Positions 34,641 to 42,864 of a stretch of DNA of 64,000 bases are shown in pieces. The notes under the pieces were generated by a model. The model worked only from the letters and a program-made list of their open reading frames with translations. It did no database searches and was not told where the DNA came from. This DNA is from Filomicrobium insigne (GTDB taxonomy: Bacteria; Pseudomonadota; Alphaproteobacteria; Rhizobiales; Hyphomicrobiaceae): the NCBI RefSeq assembly GCF_900104305.1, contig NZ_FNJC01000004.1:186001-250000 (forward strand). The letters run 5' to 3'. The position numbers were made by a program, and so were the translations under genes. Position 1 is the first letter of the stretch; every line of letters begins with the position of its first letter.

Positions 34641-35861
34641 ATGAGGCATGCTCTAGGGGTATTAGGAATTCTTGCCGCCGGTGTATTGTTGGCGGTATCA
34701 GCCGCCATGAATTGGCGGTTTGGCTTGAGTCTCGGTAGGACCGAGCTTGATGGCCAGATATATGGAGCGGCCAGCGCCGCCGCAGACTGTCTAAAGGCGC
34801 TGGTGCCATTTTTTCTGTTCGCCGCAATAAAAAACAAGGCGTGGAGCCAGGCGGCCGCGTCGCTCGTCGTGTGGACTGTCGTCACGGCGTATTCGCTCAC
34901 TTCGGCGTTTGGTCATGCTGCTCTTAACCGCTTCGATGTTGCGGGTGAGCGCGCTCACGAGAAAACGCTGTATGAAAATTTGAGCGCTGATCTCGCGCGT
35001 GCCAAGGAGCAGCTCGGCTGGGTGCCGCAGCATCGCCCCGCTGGAACGATTCAGGCCGAGATTGATGCTGCGAAGAATGAGCGACGTTGGGCTTCGACCA
35101 GTGGCTGTACGGATGTTACGGCTTCTAAGAGTCGAACCTTCTGTGAGGGCTATCACGCTCTTGTCTCGGAGTTGGCTTCAGCCGAGCAGGCATCTGTGCT
35201 TGAGACTCGCATTGCTGAAGTGCAAACCCAGCTTGGGAAGGTAGATAGCTCAAAGGCAATGACAGAGGCGGATCCGCAGGCTGCGGTGATTGCTAAGATT
35301 ACGGGTTTCGATGTCGATAAGATCCAGCTTGCGATGACCTTGTTCATTGCTCTGCTGCTTGAGATCGGTTCCGGTTTCGGTATGTACATTGCCTTTAGTC
35401 AGTGGCGTCTCTACGAACGCCAAAGCCCGGCCGCGCCAATCTTGGCATCGGCCAGCACCGCCGCGGCAGCGGTGGCGGTCCCGAACCCAGCTGTGGTTCC
35501 GGTGCCCGTTGCGATTGAAAAGCCGCGTTCCGGCGCAAACGACAACATCAACAAGTCGATTGTGCCTCAGAGACTCGTTGCTCCAGAAAACGATGTGGAG
35601 CGCTTTTATAAGGAACGGATAGAAACACAGGATGGATCGAGCCTTACTGCAACTGCACTTTATGAAGACTACTGTGCTTGGTGTGAAGAACAGCAAAAGG
35701 AGCCTCTAGCACTTCCAACTTTCGGCCGAGATTTTGGAGAGTTGGGTATTCAGAAAGCGAAGATTGCAGGACGAGTCCGGTATATTGGTATCGCGTTACG
35801 CTCCGGAGCAGCGCTCGAGGAGGTTAAGAATACGCCGGCCTTCAAGGTACAGGCAGCCTGA
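34641..35861 (+). CDS. Multi-pass membrane protein with coiled coil and C-terminal primase-type winged helix
   Basis: This 406-residue protein starts at MRHALGVLGILAAGV after GAGGGAAAGAGG. Membrane segments are seen at about residues 4-24, 48-62 and 70-90, and a fourth at about 228-252 (IQLAMTLFIALLLEIGSGFG). Between the third and fourth lies a charged, probably coiled-coil region of some 130 residues with two cysteines. After a linker, residues 328-395 read VERFYKERIETQDGSSLTAT, ALYEDYCAWCEEQQKEPL and LPTFGRDFGELGIQKAKIAG. That pattern resembles the winged-helix domain at the C-terminus of phage and plasmid D5-type primases. I know no characterised protein with this domain set. It is followed by two strong terminators. 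Confidence 0.72.
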   Translation: MRHALGVLGILAAGVLLAVSAAMNWRFGLSLGRTELDGQIYGAASAAADCLKALVPFFLFAAIKNKAWSQAAASLVVWTVVTAYSLTSAFGHAALNRFDVAGERAHEKTLYENLSADLARAKEQLGWVPQHRPAGTIQAEIDAAKNERRWASTSGCTDVTASKSRTFCEGYHALVSELASAEQASVLETRIAEVQTQLGKVDSSKAMTEADPQAAVIAKITGFDVDKIQLAMTLFIALLLEIGSGFGMYIAFSQWRLYERQSPAAPILASASTAAAAVAVPNPAVVPVPVAIEKPRSGANDNINKSIVPQRLVAPENDVERFYKERIETQDGSSLTATALYEDYCAWCEEQQKEPLALPTFGRDFGELGIQKAKIAGRVRYIGIALRSGAALEEVKNTPAFKVQAA

Positions 35862-35879
35862 GATCCAGGCATTCGGAGG

Positions 35880-35907
35880 GGCCCCGCAAGGGGCCTTTTC
35901 TTTTTTT
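35880..35907 (+). terminator. Rho-independent terminator
   Basis: A GC-rich stem GGCCCC / GGGGCC (35880-35885 and 35890-35895) with a GCAA loop is followed directly by TTTTCTTTTTTT. It lies 18 bases after the stop of the membrane/winged-helix gene and clearly ends its transcript. Confidence 0.9.
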
Positions 35908-35928
35908 ACGAACGATCTTCAAGTTGCG

Positions 35929-35960
35929 AAAAAAGGGCAGTCCTGGGACTGCCCTTTTTT
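35929..35960. terminator. Bidirectional rho-independent terminator
   Basis: A perfect 9-base stem (GGGCAGTCC at 35935-35943, GGACTGCCC at 35946-35954) is flanked by AAAAAA on the left and TTTTTT on the right, so it works on both strands. It lies between convergent genes and can end the oligopeptidase B transcript as well as act as a back-up for the plus-strand gene. Confidence 0.9.
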
Positions 35961-36003
35961 GTGGTTTGGATGGCTGCCGCTTTCGCGCATGAGCGCCTGA
36001 AAT

Positions 36004-38121
36004 TTAGCTGACGGCGGTTTCGGTTTTGCCGGCGATCAACAATGCGAACGCATAATCGTGGGCTGATTCTTTGAGTGCCGTGAAACGACCTGATGCTCCA
36101 CTATGGCCAGCCTCCATGTTGATACGTAATAGGACCAGCTTGTCGGATGTATTGTGTTCCCGCAGCCTTGCGATCCATTTGGCAGGCTCCCAGTACGTGA
36201 CGCGAGGATCTGTCAGTCCGGTATAGGCGAGGATGTGTGGATAGGGCTGGTCCTTCACGTTGTCGTAGGGGCTGTAGGAGCGGATGATTTCGAACTGCTC
36301 AGGGCTTTTCAGCGGATTGCCCCATTCCAGCCATTCAGGCGGGGTGAGCGGAAGTGTTGCGTCGAGCATCGTGTTTAGAACGTCGACAAAGGGCACGTCG
36401 GCGATAATGCCGAGAAACAGGTCTGGTGCCATGTTTGCGACGGCTCCCATGAGCATGCCTCCGGCGGACCCGCCGTTGGCAACTATGCGTCCGCGTTTGG
36501 TGAAGCCCTCACTGACCAAATGCTCTCCGGCCGCGATGAAATCCTTGAAGGTATTTGTCTTCTTTTCGAGCTTTCCGTCCGTGTACCAGCGATAGCCTTT
36601 TTCCTTGCCCCCACGAATATGGGCGATGGCATAGACAAAGCCTCGATCAACAAGTGACAAGCGCGTCGTGGAGAACGACGCCGGGATCGAAATCCCGTAA
36701 GAGCCATAGCCGTACAGAAGTGCGGGCGCGGAGCCGTCAAGCGGGGTGTCCTTGTGATACAGGAGGGAGACTGGAACTGTTTCCCCATTGGCAGTTGGCG
36801 CTTGCAGGCGTCGTGTCACGTAGTTGGCAGGGTTGTGGCCGCTGGGCACTTCCTGGCGTTTGCGCAATGTGCGTGCGCGGCTTTCCATATCGTAGTCATA
36901 GACCTCGGCGGGGGTGGTCATGGAGGAATACGTAAAGCGGATTGCCGTTGTGTCGTATTCGTAGCCGTGTGACAGGCCGAGCGCGTAGGCTTCTTCATCG
37001 AACGATATTTCATGCTCTGAGCTATCGTCGAATTTGGAGATGACGATACGCGGCAGGCCGTCTTCCCGTTCAAGCCGGACCAGATGATTTTTGTAGGCAA
37101 CGGCCTCGATGATAAGGCGCCCAGGGCGATGCGGGATGATTTCGCGCCAGTTCTCTTGCCCAGGATTGTTGACGGGAGCCTCAACGATCCGGAAGTCTAC
37201 CGCGTCGCCCGAATTGGTCAGGATTACAAGCGCATCATTGTGGTGCTCGATGCTATATTCATGGCCGGCTTGACGGGGAGCAACCAAGCGCGGTTCTGTG
37301 CTGGGATTGTCGGCGTCGATTAGGTAGACTTCGCTCGTTTGGTGATCGTGTGCGTCGATCAGAATGAAACGGGAAGACTGGGTCTTGCCGATTCCGACAT
37401 AAAAGGCGCTGTCTGGCTCATGGTAGACTCGTACGTCGTCCGTGTGGGGTGTCCCTATAACGTGGCGGTAGACGGACAACGGACGGTGATTTTCATCAAG
37501 GCGCACATAGACGATCGTGTTGGAGTCGTTTATCCAAACGAAATCGCCTCGCGTGTCGGGAATCACGTCTTCAAGATCTTGGCCCGTATCGAGGTCGCGA
37601 ATACGGATCGTGTAAAGTTCCGAGCCCTTCTCGTCGACAGCATAGGCAAGGCGTTTGTGATCGGGGCTATGCTGGCTTCCGCCTAAACTCCAGTACGGCT
37701 TATCTTTCGCGAGCTCGTTTCCATCCAGCAGGATAGTGACGTCGCCGCCCTCACGGGGCTGGCGGCAAAGTTGCGGATATTGTCCCCCTGTGACGAAACG
37801 GTATGAGTAAGCCCATGATCCGTCGGGTGTGGGAACAGTGCTGTCATCCTCCTTGATCCGAGCCTTCATTTCGTCAAACAGCTCGGATTGTAACGTAGCG
37901 GTACTCGCAAGCGCGGCGTTGGTGTATTCGTTTTCGGCTTCGAGATGAGCTCGAATGGCGGAATCGAGCCTATCTGGTGCCCGCATCACTTCCTGCCAGT
38001 TTTCTGCCCGCAACCACGAATACTCGTCCTCGATCGTGATCCCGTGATGGGTAGCGGCAGTTGATTTGCGTGTGGCGCGCGGCGGCTTAATGCCGGTGGG
38101 CCGGAGGGAGTGAGCGGTCAT
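36004..38121 (-). CDS. ptrB: Oligopeptidase B (prolyl oligopeptidase family, S9A)
   Basis: This 705-residue cytoplasmic serine peptidase cleaves short peptides after Arg or Lys. The N-terminal beta-propeller covers about residues 75-420. The catalytic domain has the nucleophile Ser near residue 552 in NGGSAGGMLMG, the Asp in YTGLTDPRVTYWEPAKW and the His in NMEAGHSGASGRF. DEYSWLRAENWQEV near the N-terminus is a family signature. Length matches E. coli PtrB. It converges with the membrane/winged-helix gene across a two-way terminator. Confidence 0.93.
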   Translation of the reverse strand: MTAHSLRPTGIKPPRATRKSTAATHHGITIEDEYSWLRAENWQEVMRAPDRLDSAIRAHLEAENEYTNAALASTATLQSELFDEMKARIKEDDSTVPTPDGSWAYSYRFVTGGQYPQLCRQPREGGDVTILLDGNELAKDKPYWSLGGSQHSPDHKRLAYAVDEKGSELYTIRIRDLDTGQDLEDVIPDTRGDFVWINDSNTIVYVRLDENHRPLSVYRHVIGTPHTDDVRVYHEPDSAFYVGIGKTQSSRFILIDAHDHQTSEVYLIDADNPSTEPRLVAPRQAGHEYSIEHHNDALVILTNSGDAVDFRIVEAPVNNPGQENWREIIPHRPGRLIIEAVAYKNHLVRLEREDGLPRIVISKFDDSSEHEISFDEEAYALGLSHGYEYDTTAIRFTYSSMTTPAEVYDYDMESRARTLRKRQEVPSGHNPANYVTRRLQAPTANGETVPVSLLYHKDTPLDGSAPALLYGYGSYGISIPASFSTTRLSLVDRGFVYAIAHIRGGKEKGYRWYTDGKLEKKTNTFKDFIAAGEHLVSEGFTKRGRIVANGGSAGGMLMGAVANMAPDLFLGIIADVPFVDVLNTMLDATLPLTPPEWLEWGNPLKSPEQFEIIRSYSPYDNVKDQPYPHILAYTGLTDPRVTYWEPAKWIARLREHNTSDKLVLLRINMEAGHSGASGRFTALKESAHDYAFALLIAGKTETAVS

Positions 38122-38631
38122 GTTGGATGGCTCCGGTACGTGCTTTGTCGGATGCGGGTTAGCCGGTTGTTGTAACGGGGCGTAGCGGTTTGGGCCAGGG
38201 TGGGCGACGGAATTGAGCGAGTTGATATCCGACCACGAGGGTTTCGAAAGAGGGAAATTAAGTTTTCGACGATTGTGGCTAAGTATTTGATGTTAACTTG
38301 GTGGCGCAATGTCGCGCCTGGCTGAGGGCAACGTCAGTCATGAAAAACGGGGCAGTGTTGATGAATTCGTGAGGGGAGATTCACTGGTTTTGTAGTTCTC
38401 AGGTCATCGACGACTTGGTTTTTAGTTGACAATGGGGTTCCGCTATGACCAAGAAGGTGGCTCTTGGGATCTGTCGCGGAGACGCTCCAATTCTAGAACT
38501 CTTATAGAGTCTGTTTAGGCATTGCTAGCGTCTTAACGACAAAGACTGGCGAGATTTGTGGTATTGACTTGAAGTAAATTGCCGGGACGGCGCGCGAACT
38601 GTTCGCCTAACCCGCAATAGAGAGGACTGTT
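38122..38631. other. 510-base upstream region of mucR
   Basis: This AT-richer region separates the divergent ptrB and mucR genes. A long leader is usual for mucR, which binds AT-rich sites and represses itself in related bacteria. An AGAGAGGA Shine-Dalgarno at 38618-38625 sets the mucR start. I see no hairpin or protein frame worth reporting. Confidence 0.4.
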
Positions 38632-39039
38632 ATGGAGAACTCTTCGCAGCCGGAACTCGTCGAACTGACCGCAAGAATCGTTTCGGCGTTCGTGAGCAAC
38701 AATACCGTGGTCGCCACCGATGTCCCGCATTTGATCAGCGAGACGCACTTGGCTTTGAGCCGTGCTTCGGGTGGCGTGACCCCTCCGGAGCGGGAAGAGC
38801 TGCGACCCAAGGTGCCGGTCAAGAAGTCTGTTATGCCGGATCACATCATTTGTTTGGAAGACGGCAAGAAATTCAAATCCCTCAAGCGGCATTTGCGAAC
38901 CCACTACAATCTGTCGCCGGAGGAATATCGCGAGAAGTGGGGTTTGCCGCACGATTATCCGATGGTCGCGCCGAACTACGCAAAGGCGCGCTCGGATCTG
39001 GCCAAGAAGATGGGTCTGGGCACGCGTCGCGAGAAGTAA
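38632..39039 (+). CDS. mucR: MucR/Ros family zinc-finger transcriptional regulator
   Basis: This 135-residue protein is the MucR/Ros type of prokaryotic zinc-finger regulator. The DNA-binding block reads MPDHIICLEDGKKFKSLKRH then LRTHYNLSPEEYREKWGLP and DYPMVAPNYAKARSDLAKKM. The first metal ligand Cys is present, but the second is Asp (C-L-E-D), followed by His residues in KRHLRTHY. Such variants are known among MucR proteins. The N-terminal helices should form higher oligomers. MucR is a heterochromatin-like repressor of surface polysaccharide, motility and virulence genes and represses itself. Confidence 0.93.
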   Translation: MENSSQPELVELTARIVSAFVSNNTVVATDVPHLISETHLALSRASGGVTPPEREELRPKVPVKKSVMPDHIICLEDGKKFKSLKRHLRTHYNLSPEEYREKWGLPHDYPMVAPNYAKARSDLAKKMGLGTRREK

Positions 39040-39079
39040 ACTGCAATATTGCGCGGGCCTTTAGAGTCCGCGATGCAAG

Positions 39080-39436
39080 TTAACGATCAGGAAGCGGTCT
39101 CGTGTTGAAGCGGGGCCGTTTTTCTTTGGTCTGAGGTCGTTGCCTGAGGTTGGCCGCATTATGCGCGGCGGCGAGGGTGCGATAGGCCGCGAGTAGTTCG
39201 GCATGCCGCGCTAAGTCATAAGCCCAGTGGCCGGCTATCCCGCGCTGCCGTTCAGCCCGAAGTGCTTTGCGAAGCTGGCGAAGCAATCGATCCATTGCCG
39301 CTGGGTCGTCGCCACTTGCGACGTCATAAGGCCAGACGGCGATGAGGCGCCGTAAACTCTCAAGAGTGCCCTGGACGATAGACGGGTTAGCTCGAGGGTG
39401 GACGGCGTGGATCGGGGGCGCTGTGTTGGGTGGCAT
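39080..39436 (-). CDS. Conserved hypothetical protein
   Basis: This 118-residue protein starts at MPPNTAPPIHAVHPRANPS; the frame extends 32 codons further without protein character. The middle is helical, RRLIAVWPYDVASGDDPAAM then DRLLRQLRKALRAERQRG, followed by GHWAYDLARHAELLAAYRTL. The tail is basic. I do not recognise a named family. It lies between mucR and a stand-alone DnaA domain gene, a neighbourhood that I recall as conserved in Hyphomicrobiales. Confidence 0.55.
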   Translation of the reverse strand: MPPNTAPPIHAVHPRANPSIVQGTLESLRRLIAVWPYDVASGDDPAAMDRLLRQLRKALRAERQRGIAGHWAYDLARHAELLAAYRTLAAAHNAANLRQRPQTKEKRPRFNTRPLPDR

Positions 39437-39655
39437 TTTCAACTTTTCGGCTTTTGGAGCAGAGCTGAAATTGTCACCGATCCGTTGATGAGTGTGGACT
39501 AATATAACGGAATTACATGCGCTCCTGTGCATAGATTATGTTTTCTTATGTGAATACATGTGATTTTTCGACTTATCCCCATCACCTAGATATCCTCTAG
39601 GCTGTATATATCACATCAATTGGCCCGATTACTTCAAGGTTTCCGAGTCATTACC

Positions 39656-40081
39656 ATGGTGATGAACAGTATGATGGATGTTGGGTTTCATTACTTGCCG
39701 TCACTTGTTGAGAGCGGAGCTCCCCCGCCGGGGCCAGCGCCTTACTGCGAGGCTGTCATGAAGACCCGGCGATGCGTCATCGAAGTCGCGGTGAGCCAAG
39801 TGTTCGGCGTTGCGCTTTCCGATCTGCGAGGTGTTACGCGTGGCCGCGCGAAAGTGGCGCTGGCGCGTCAGGTGGCGATGTATCTGGCTCACGTGGTTTG
39901 CGGCATGAGCCTCACGCAGGTGGGGCGAACTTTTGAGCGCGACCGCACGACCGTTGCCCATGCGTGCGGGCTGGTTGAGGATCGCCGTGACGATCCGAGC
40001 TTCGATCGCATCCTGGAGCTTCTGGAGCGTGTCACCGTTGCCGTGACGTCGCCGCGATTTGATCCTGTCGTGAATCTTTGA
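39656..40081 (+). CDS. Stand-alone DnaA domain IV-like DNA-binding protein
   Basis: This is a protein of about 141 residues (start at ATG 39656 or 39662; TTG 39620 is possible). The C-terminal half matches the DNA-binding domain of the replication initiator DnaA: ALARQVAMYLAHVVCGMSLT, then QVGRTFERDRTTVAHACGLV. The RDRTTVAHA segment corresponds to the DnaA signature that reads the DnaA box. There is no AAA+ domain, so it is neither DnaA nor Hda. It probably binds DnaA-box-like sites as a transcription factor. DUF6456 follows 29 bases downstream. Confidence 0.82.
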   Translation: MVMNSMMDVGFHYLPSLVESGAPPPGPAPYCEAVMKTRRCVIEVAVSQVFGVALSDLRGVTRGRAKVALARQVAMYLAHVVCGMSLTQVGRTFERDRTTVAHACGLVEDRRDDPSFDRILELLERVTVAVTSPRFDPVVNL

Positions 40082-40110
40082 CCTCCTTTCGTCAGTAAAA
40101 AGAGGTGCTG

Positions 40111-40950
40111 ATGGCTGAGAATGCCAGAGAGCTTCCGCGTGATGCCTCGACGCGCCGAGCGCTGAAAAAGCTTTCATTGCGGACTGCGCTCGCAGAGGAA
40201 ACGGATGATGGGGGCGTCACCATCCTCGCGGAGCGGGACGGTCAGGATGGTCTGACGGCTTGCGGCGAGATCCAACCGGATCTGTGGGCGGACTTCGTTC
40301 GTCGCGGCTGGGTTGTCCGCGAGACGGAGGGACGATGGCGCCTTGCCAATGCCGGCCGCATTCATCTCAAGAGGCTTATGAGCCGGGGAGAGGGGCTCTC
40401 TAATCTGACAGCTGCTTCGCATCTACCGAAGACTTCGGGGGGAGGGCGCGACCAGCCGAAGATGAACTTGGCGGAAAGTCCGCTGGCGTGGCTGCGCCGG
40501 CGCACCGACCGGCACGGGCAACCGTTGATTTCTCAGGCGCAGTTTGAAGCGGGTGAGCGTCTGCGGGCAGATTTTGAACGTGGGAGTATGGGCGCTCGGG
40601 TTACGGCCAACTGGAGCAGTACCGGTGGTGTGACGCCGGGTTCGGTTGGGCCTGACCGAGAGATCGCGTTGCGCGGGCATGCGCTTGCCGCGCGCGAGCG
40701 TGTTCGGGCGGCGTTAGCGGCAGCAGGGCCGGAGCTTTCTGGAATTCTGGTTGACGTTTGTTGTCACCTGAAGGGGCTGGCCGATGTCGAGCGTGGTGCG
40801 GGGTGGCCGCAACGTACGGCGAAAGTGGTGCTGCTGCTCGCACTGACGACGCTTGCGCGGCATTACGGAATGATCGGCCAAGCGGATACGCACGCGGGCG
40901 GCGACCGCATCCGGCACTGGGGTGCGGCTGACTTCCGACCCGAGGGGTGA
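40111..40950 (+). CDS. DUF6456 domain protein
   Basis: This 279-residue protein starts at ATG 40111 after AAGAGG. The N-terminal third looks like a winged helix (AFV-like WADFVRRGWVVRETEGRWRL, NAGRIHLKRL). The C-terminal half contains NLAESPLAWLRRRTDRHGQP, then LISQAQFEAGERLRADFERG and ARERVRAALAAAGPELSGIL, the pattern of DUF6456 proteins in alphaproteobacteria. These are thought to bind DNA, but no function is established. It is probably co-transcribed with the DnaA-like gene. Confidence 0.75.
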   Translation: MAENARELPRDASTRRALKKLSLRTALAEETDDGGVTILAERDGQDGLTACGEIQPDLWADFVRRGWVVRETEGRWRLANAGRIHLKRLMSRGEGLSNLTAASHLPKTSGGGRDQPKMNLAESPLAWLRRRTDRHGQPLISQAQFEAGERLRADFERGSMGARVTANWSSTGGVTPGSVGPDREIALRGHALAARERVRAALAAAGPELSGILVDVCCHLKGLADVERGAGWPQRTAKVVLLLALTTLARHYGMIGQADTHAGGDRIRHWGAADFRPEG

Positions 40951-40978
40951 CGTTGCGGGGTAGGAGGGTCTTACCGTG

Positions 40979-41389
40979 TTATGTGCTGGCGGCGGCGAGT
41001 TGGGCGTCGGCGCGGATGCGCTCCACCATGGATGAGAAGCCGTTGGAGCGCTGCGGGGTGAGGTGTTCCTTCAACCCTAAGTCGGCGAAGACCGCGCGGG
41101 CATCAGTTTTCAGAATGTGGTCCGGGGTCTGGTTCTGATAGATAGCGAACAGGATCGCGATGAGGCCGCGCACGATATGCGCATCGCTGTCGCCGACGAT
41201 CTGCAGGCGGCCATCTTCCGTCTTGGTTGCGAGCCAGACCTGGCTGGCGCAGCCGCGGACCTTGTTTGTGTCCGTCTTCAACTCCGGGTTCATTTCCGGC
41301 AACGCCTTGCCCAGCTCGATGACGTAGCGGTAGCGGTCTTCCCAATCGTCGAGGAGGGCAAAGTCGTCACTGATTTCGGCAAGGGTCAT
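40979..41389 (-). CDS. sufE: SufE family protein
   Basis: This 136-residue protein starts at MTLAEISDDFALLDDWEDRY, four codons inside the frame. The sulphur-accepting cysteine lies in NKVRGCASQVWLAT, and the surrounding fold elements (GLIAILFAIYQNQTPDHIL, LGLKEHLTPQRSNGF) are complete. SufE takes persulphide sulphur from the cysteine desulphurase SufS and passes it on for iron-sulphur cluster assembly. The suf operon itself is not in the window. Confidence 0.92.
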   Translation of the reverse strand: MTLAEISDDFALLDDWEDRYRYVIELGKALPEMNPELKTDTNKVRGCASQVWLATKTEDGRLQIVGDSDAHIVRGLIAILFAIYQNQTPDHILKTDARAVFADLGLKEHLTPQRSNGFSSMVERIRADAQLAAAST

Positions 41390-41610
41390 GGGTCTTATCA
41401 AAATTTCCGGGTGATTTCAGGTCTACGGCGCGGCGATGTCCGCGACAGACGCGCCGTGCGGTGTTCATGCTTTAGATAATGTGTTTGGGCGGGCGGGGCA
41501 ATGAAACGCCCGTTTTACCGTCCCTTCAGCATTCCAGCAGGATTTTCAGGGCCCGTTTTCCGGGCTGAAGTCCCACTCTCGACCTTTTTTCAAAAAAAAT
41601 TTCGCCGGGA

Positions 41611-41637
41611 TGTCGATCTGGCCGTTTCTCGTTCGTC
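41611..41637 (+). promoter_or_regulatory. ECF42-type promoter, TGTCGA-N17-CGTC
   Basis: A -35 element TGTCGA (41611-41616) and a -10 element CGTC (41634-41637) are separated by 17 bases, 52 bases upstream of the DGPF gene start. TGTCGA with CGTC or CGAC is the motif I recall for ECF42 sigma factors. The spacer also matches that of the second copy at 50839 at most positions, including CTCGTT directly before the -10. Confidence 0.75.
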
Positions 41638-41688
41638 GTATGAGCAGGACGGCCAGTGGGGCCTCCTTGGATCACAGGAGACGAGACA

Positions 41689-42111
41689 ATGCGTGTGATG
41701 GTTTTTGTGAAGGCGACGACGGACAGCGAAGAAGGCGTCATGCCTCCGGCGGAATTGCTCGTCGAGATGGGTAAGTACAACGAAGAGTTGGTCAATGCCG
41801 GCATCATGCTGGCGGGGGATGGTCTCAAGCCGTCCTCGCAGGGCAAGCGCGTCGCGTTTGACGGGCCGGGGCGCACCGTGATTGACGGGCCGTTCGCGGA
41901 GACCCGCGAGTTGGTTGCCGGGTACTGGATGTGGGAAGTCAAGGACATGGCCGAGGCCGTGGAGTGGGTGAAGCGCTGCCCCAACCCGATGATGGGTCCG
42001 AGCGAGATCGAGATCCGCCCGGTTTACGAGATGGCCGACTTCAACGAGATCATGACGCCCGAAGCGGAGGCGGTGCACGACCGGGTTCGCGACAAGCTGG
42101 AGGGCAAGTGA
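41689..42111 (+). CDS. YCII/DGPF domain protein
   Basis: This 140-residue protein starts at MRVMVFVKATTDSEEGVMPP, fixed by AGGAGA upstream. It belongs to the YCII-related fold, with the DGPF motif in TVIDGPFAETRELVAGYWMW. DGPF proteins are small dimeric proteins of unknown activity, often encoded beside ECF42 sigma factors. This gene has its own ECF42-type promoter and is followed by a VOC-family gene, another usual partner. A strong GC hairpin follows the stop. Confidence 0.9.
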   Translation: MRVMVFVKATTDSEEGVMPPAELLVEMGKYNEELVNAGIMLAGDGLKPSSQGKRVAFDGPGRTVIDGPFAETRELVAGYWMWEVKDMAEAVEWVKRCPNPMMGPSEIEIRPVYEMADFNEIMTPEAEAVHDRVRDKLEGK

Positions 42112-42129
42112 GGCGGATGTGATCTGCGC

Positions 42130-42150
42130 GCGCGGCCGGAGAGGCCGCGC
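42130..42150 (+). terminator. Terminator-like hairpin
   Basis: An 8-base GC stem, GCGCGGCC (42130-42137) and GGCCGCGC (42143-42150), with a GGAGA loop lies 19 bases after the DGPF gene. Only a short T-stretch follows, so it may weaken rather than stop transcription into the VOC gene. Confidence 0.5.
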
Positions 42151-42190
42151 TCGCTTTCAGACAACAGACAATCTAGTTCTTTGTTTTGTC

Positions 42191-42236
42191 GTGCTTCTTT
42201 TCGGAAAAACCGGTTCCCACTTTTCTAGGCAAGCAC
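42191..42236. repeat. CCGG-centred palindromic repeat, copy 1
   Basis: This element is bounded by GTGCTT and AAGCAC and centred on AACCGGTT (42208-42215), followed by CCCACTTTTC. A nearly identical 34-35-base core recurs at 44699-44732. I recall such CCGGTTCCCACTTTTC elements as widespread short interspersed repeats in Hyphomicrobiales genomes. Confidence 0.8.
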
Positions 42237-42254
42237 TCTAAAGGGATGCCCGAA

Positions 42255-42665
42255 ATGCCCAAGATGATCTTCCTCAATCTGCCGGTGAAAGACCTCGCCG
42301 CCGCGACCCGCTTTTATGAAGCGATCGGATGCACGAAGAACGACCAGTTCAGCGATGAGAACGCGTCGTCCATGATGTGGTCGGACGCAATTGTGTTTCA
42401 TCTGCTGACGCACGACTATTTCTCGACGTTCGCGCATAAGCCGATTGCCGATGCGCACAGGAGTGTCGGCATGCTGATCGCCTTGTCGTGTGGCCGGCGC
42501 TCGGATGTGGACGAGATGGTGGACGCTGCCGCGGCGGCGGGTGGCACGGCCGATCCGCGTGAGCGTCAGGACATGGGCTTCATGTACGTGCGCAGCTTTG
42601 TCGATCCCGATGGGCACGTGTTCGAGCCGGCCTGGATGGATATGTCGGCGATGGGTGGGGCGTGA
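42255..42665 (+). CDS. VOC family (glyoxalase/dioxygenase-fold) protein
   Basis: This 136-residue protein starts MPKMIFLNLPVKDLAAATRF; ATG 42246 is a possible start nine bases earlier, but AAGGG at 42241-42245 is better spaced for 42255. It has the paired beta-alpha-beta-beta-beta modules of the vicinal-oxygen-chelate fold, ending in MYVRSFVDPDGHVFEPAWMD, whose Glu is a typical metal ligand. Members include glyoxalases and PhnB-like proteins. PhnB-like VOC genes commonly accompany DGPF and ECF42 genes, so it may belong to the same regulon by read-through. Confidence 0.87.
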   Translation: MPKMIFLNLPVKDLAAATRFYEAIGCTKNDQFSDENASSMMWSDAIVFHLLTHDYFSTFAHKPIADAHRSVGMLIALSCGRRSDVDEMVDAAAAAGGTADPRERQDMGFMYVRSFVDPDGHVFEPAWMDMSAMGGA

Positions 42666-42864
42666 GGAGGGGAGCGCGGAGCGGGCGCGCGGTTGCGATG
42701 GCCGCGCCTCGTGCTGCCTGTGCACTTGAGCCGAGCAAAATTCCTCAACAGAAATAATTCATCCGAGCACGCCCTAGTTTGACCGCGCCGTGCGAATCGG
42801 TGCGCTTTCAATTGCTCCAATATGTTTTGGCCCGGCGCTGGAAAAGCGCCGAGGGGAGGGATTT

